Shown: positions 41,171 through 41,720 of the stretch, one piece after another
Layout of the letters: each line of letters starts with the position of its first letter
Position numbering within the stretch: the first letter of the stretch is position 1
From: Myxococcales bacterium
GTDB lineage: Bacteria; Myxococcota_A; Polyangia; Polyangiales; Houyiibacteriaceae
Assembly: GCA_029862185.1 (NCBI GenBank)
Contig: JAOTXX010000034.1
Span: 1-41,720 of the forward strand
DNA: 41,720 nt
Direction of reading: 5' to 3'
Made by a program: the position numbers and the translations under genes
The notes under the pieces: generated by a model
Told to the model about the DNA's origin: nothing
The model's input: the letters and a program-made list of their open reading frames with translations, nothing else
The model's database searches: none

Positions 41171-41216
41171 CTAGTTAGCTGTTAAAGGAACGCAGCCGAC
41201 GCGCAGATTAGCTTTC

Positions 41217-41291
41217 GGCCCCATCGTCTAGTGGTTAGGACATCGGCCTCTCACGCCGGTAACACGAGTTCGAATCTCGTTGGGGTCACCA
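41217..41291 (+). tRNA. tRNA-Glu (anticodon CUC)
   Basis: Acceptor arms GGCCCCA (41217-41223) and TGGGGTC (41281-41287) pair with one G-U. The anticodon stem is TCGGC/GCCGG with loop CTCTCAC, giving anticodon CTC, which reads GAG (Glu). The T arm is ACGAG-TTCGAAT-CTCGT. The 3' ACCA is encoded (41288-41291). It lies 46 bases after tRNA-Gln and is probably co-transcribed with it. Confidence 0.96.
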
Positions 41292-41299
41292 ACATCAGG

Positions 41300-41314
41300 C
41301 CGGGCTTCGCCCGG
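41300..41314 (+). terminator. Hairpin after the tRNA pair
   Basis: CCGGGC-TTC-GCCCGG, a 6-bp GC stem with a TTC loop, nine bases after tRNA-Glu, followed by GCTTCTTCT, a weak T-rich run. A 12-base palindrome GCCCGGCCGGGC lies just beyond (41332-41343). Confidence 0.5.
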
Positions 41315-41393
41315 GCTTCTTCTATCGCCGAGCCCGGCCGGGCGATTCTATCTTTGCTTGCAGGGCTGTCGCAATTGCGAACACGGATCAAGG

Positions 41394-41433
41394 AAATGTC
41401 TACGGACGCAGCAGTGCAAAATGTCTACGGACG
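41394..41433. repeat. 15-base direct repeat, possible mobile-element remnant
   Basis: AAATGTCTACGGACG occurs at 41394-41408 and 41419-41433, a 25-base period. The stretch 41292-41550 has no supported gene, and its composition differs from the coding neighbours. Spaced terminal repeats of this kind occur at ends of IS21-type elements, but no transposase is present, so this can only be suggested. Confidence 0.4.
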
Positions 41434-41550
41434 TACCAGGCGTGCGGGCACATGGCGGGGCCATAGGGCGTCGTCGCAACTACGAAGCCGACGGAGGTGC
41501 CGACTGCGGTTACGGCTTCAGTAAGACTTCGCGCCCGTATCGACTGGGGG

Positions 41551-41720
41551 TTATGGCGCGGACGCAGCGGGAGCACGCTTGCGCAAGCGCGGAAAGAAGG
41601 CGCCAGTGTTTCTGCGGTACGCGCGGTAGGCGTCGCCAAAATGCTCGAGCATCATCTTTTCCTCGGAGCGGCTGTAGATCACGTACGCCGGAATCACGTA
41701 ACCGACCGTAATCAGCCCAG
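41551..41720 (-). CDS. PEMT/ICMT-type membrane methyltransferase, 3' end only
   Basis: The minus-strand frame is open from the window edge to a TAA at 41553-41551; only the last 55 residues are visible. They read GLITVGYVIPAYVIYSRSEE, then KMMLEHFGDAYRAYRRNTGAFFPRL and a short basic tail. The E-E-x-x-L-x-x-x-F-G-x-x-Y-x-x-Y-x-x-x-x-x-x-x-x-P pattern is the C-terminal signature of isoprenylcysteine carboxyl methyltransferase and phospholipid N-methyltransferase relatives. The start and the membrane helices lie beyond the window. Confidence 0.75.
   Translation of the reverse strand, partial: GLITVGYVIPAYVIYSRSEEKMMLEHFGDAYRAYRRNTGAFFPRLRKRAPAASAP

Noticed and set aside
41396-41524. 42-residue frame beginning MSTDAAVQNV
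   Set aside because: Created largely by the direct repeats, very Arg-rich, no ribosome-binding site of note and no recognisable sequence.

Overview
The window is GC-rich, densely packed bacterial chromosome, most likely from a myxobacterium (Myxococcota). The best lineage marker is the protein at 33338-34324, which ends in a MYXO-CTERM-like sorting tail (Cys cluster, hydrophobic helix, Arg-rich end). Supporting signs are exported lipoproteins and outer-membrane proteins (a Gram-negative envelope), frequent GTG starts, sulfatase-like hydrolases, a P450 and a giant TPR-type protein. No phage, CRISPR array or intact insertion sequence is visible.

Layout. 1-3477 (+): the 3' part of a sulfatase-superfamily hydrolase followed by a DUF3604/PHP-type hydrolase, closed by a hairpin terminator. 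3516-7468 (-): a MoxR ATPase and a CoxE-type VWA protein, an exported AMIN-like protein, then hisS. 7487-7796 is a non-coding stretch with short direct repeats and a promoter set inside nested inverted repeats. 7797-11457 (+): YceD(DUF177)-rpmF-fabG-acpP-fabF-rpiB and a 64-residue Cys-containing protein; plsX, fabH and fabD are absent from this cluster. 11535-13025 (+): a second sulfatase-like lipoprotein. 13013-16577 (-): HMG-CoA lyase, M18 aminopeptidase and cytochrome P450 in one tight operon.

16675-17367 (+) is a four-helix membrane protein. 17509-28746 (+) is the dominant feature: one 3745-residue protein built from about 48 helical repeats of about 76 residues, followed closely by a class IV aminotransferase and a 47-residue basic protein. 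29842-31702 (-) encodes a membrane-anchored gluzincin protease and a membrane protein with an acidic linker. 31759-32643 (+) is truA. 32640-34324 (-) encodes the MYXO-CTERM protein and a beta-barrel-like protein, translationally coupled. 34446-35456 (-) is asd. 35542-37453 (+) is a TolC-family protein and a Nudix hydrolase. 37455-37976 (-) is a lipoprotein whose start lies in a hairpin. 38043-40855 (-) is a siroheme nitrite/sulfite reductase with an extra C-terminal helical domain plus a companion protein. 41100-41291 (+) holds tRNA-Gln(CUG) and tRNA-Glu(CUC). 41551-41720 (-) is the 3' end of a PEMT/ICMT-type methyltransferase cut by the window edge.

Housekeeping blocks (hisS, the fatty-acid cluster, truA, asd, tRNAs) alternate with lineage-specific envelope genes. 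The features most worth follow-up are the giant repeat protein with its register-locked variant units, the reductase with its fused helical domain and partner, the MYXO-CTERM/beta-barrel pair, the hairpin that holds a ribosome-binding site in its loop, and the nested palindrome around the fatty-acid promoter.
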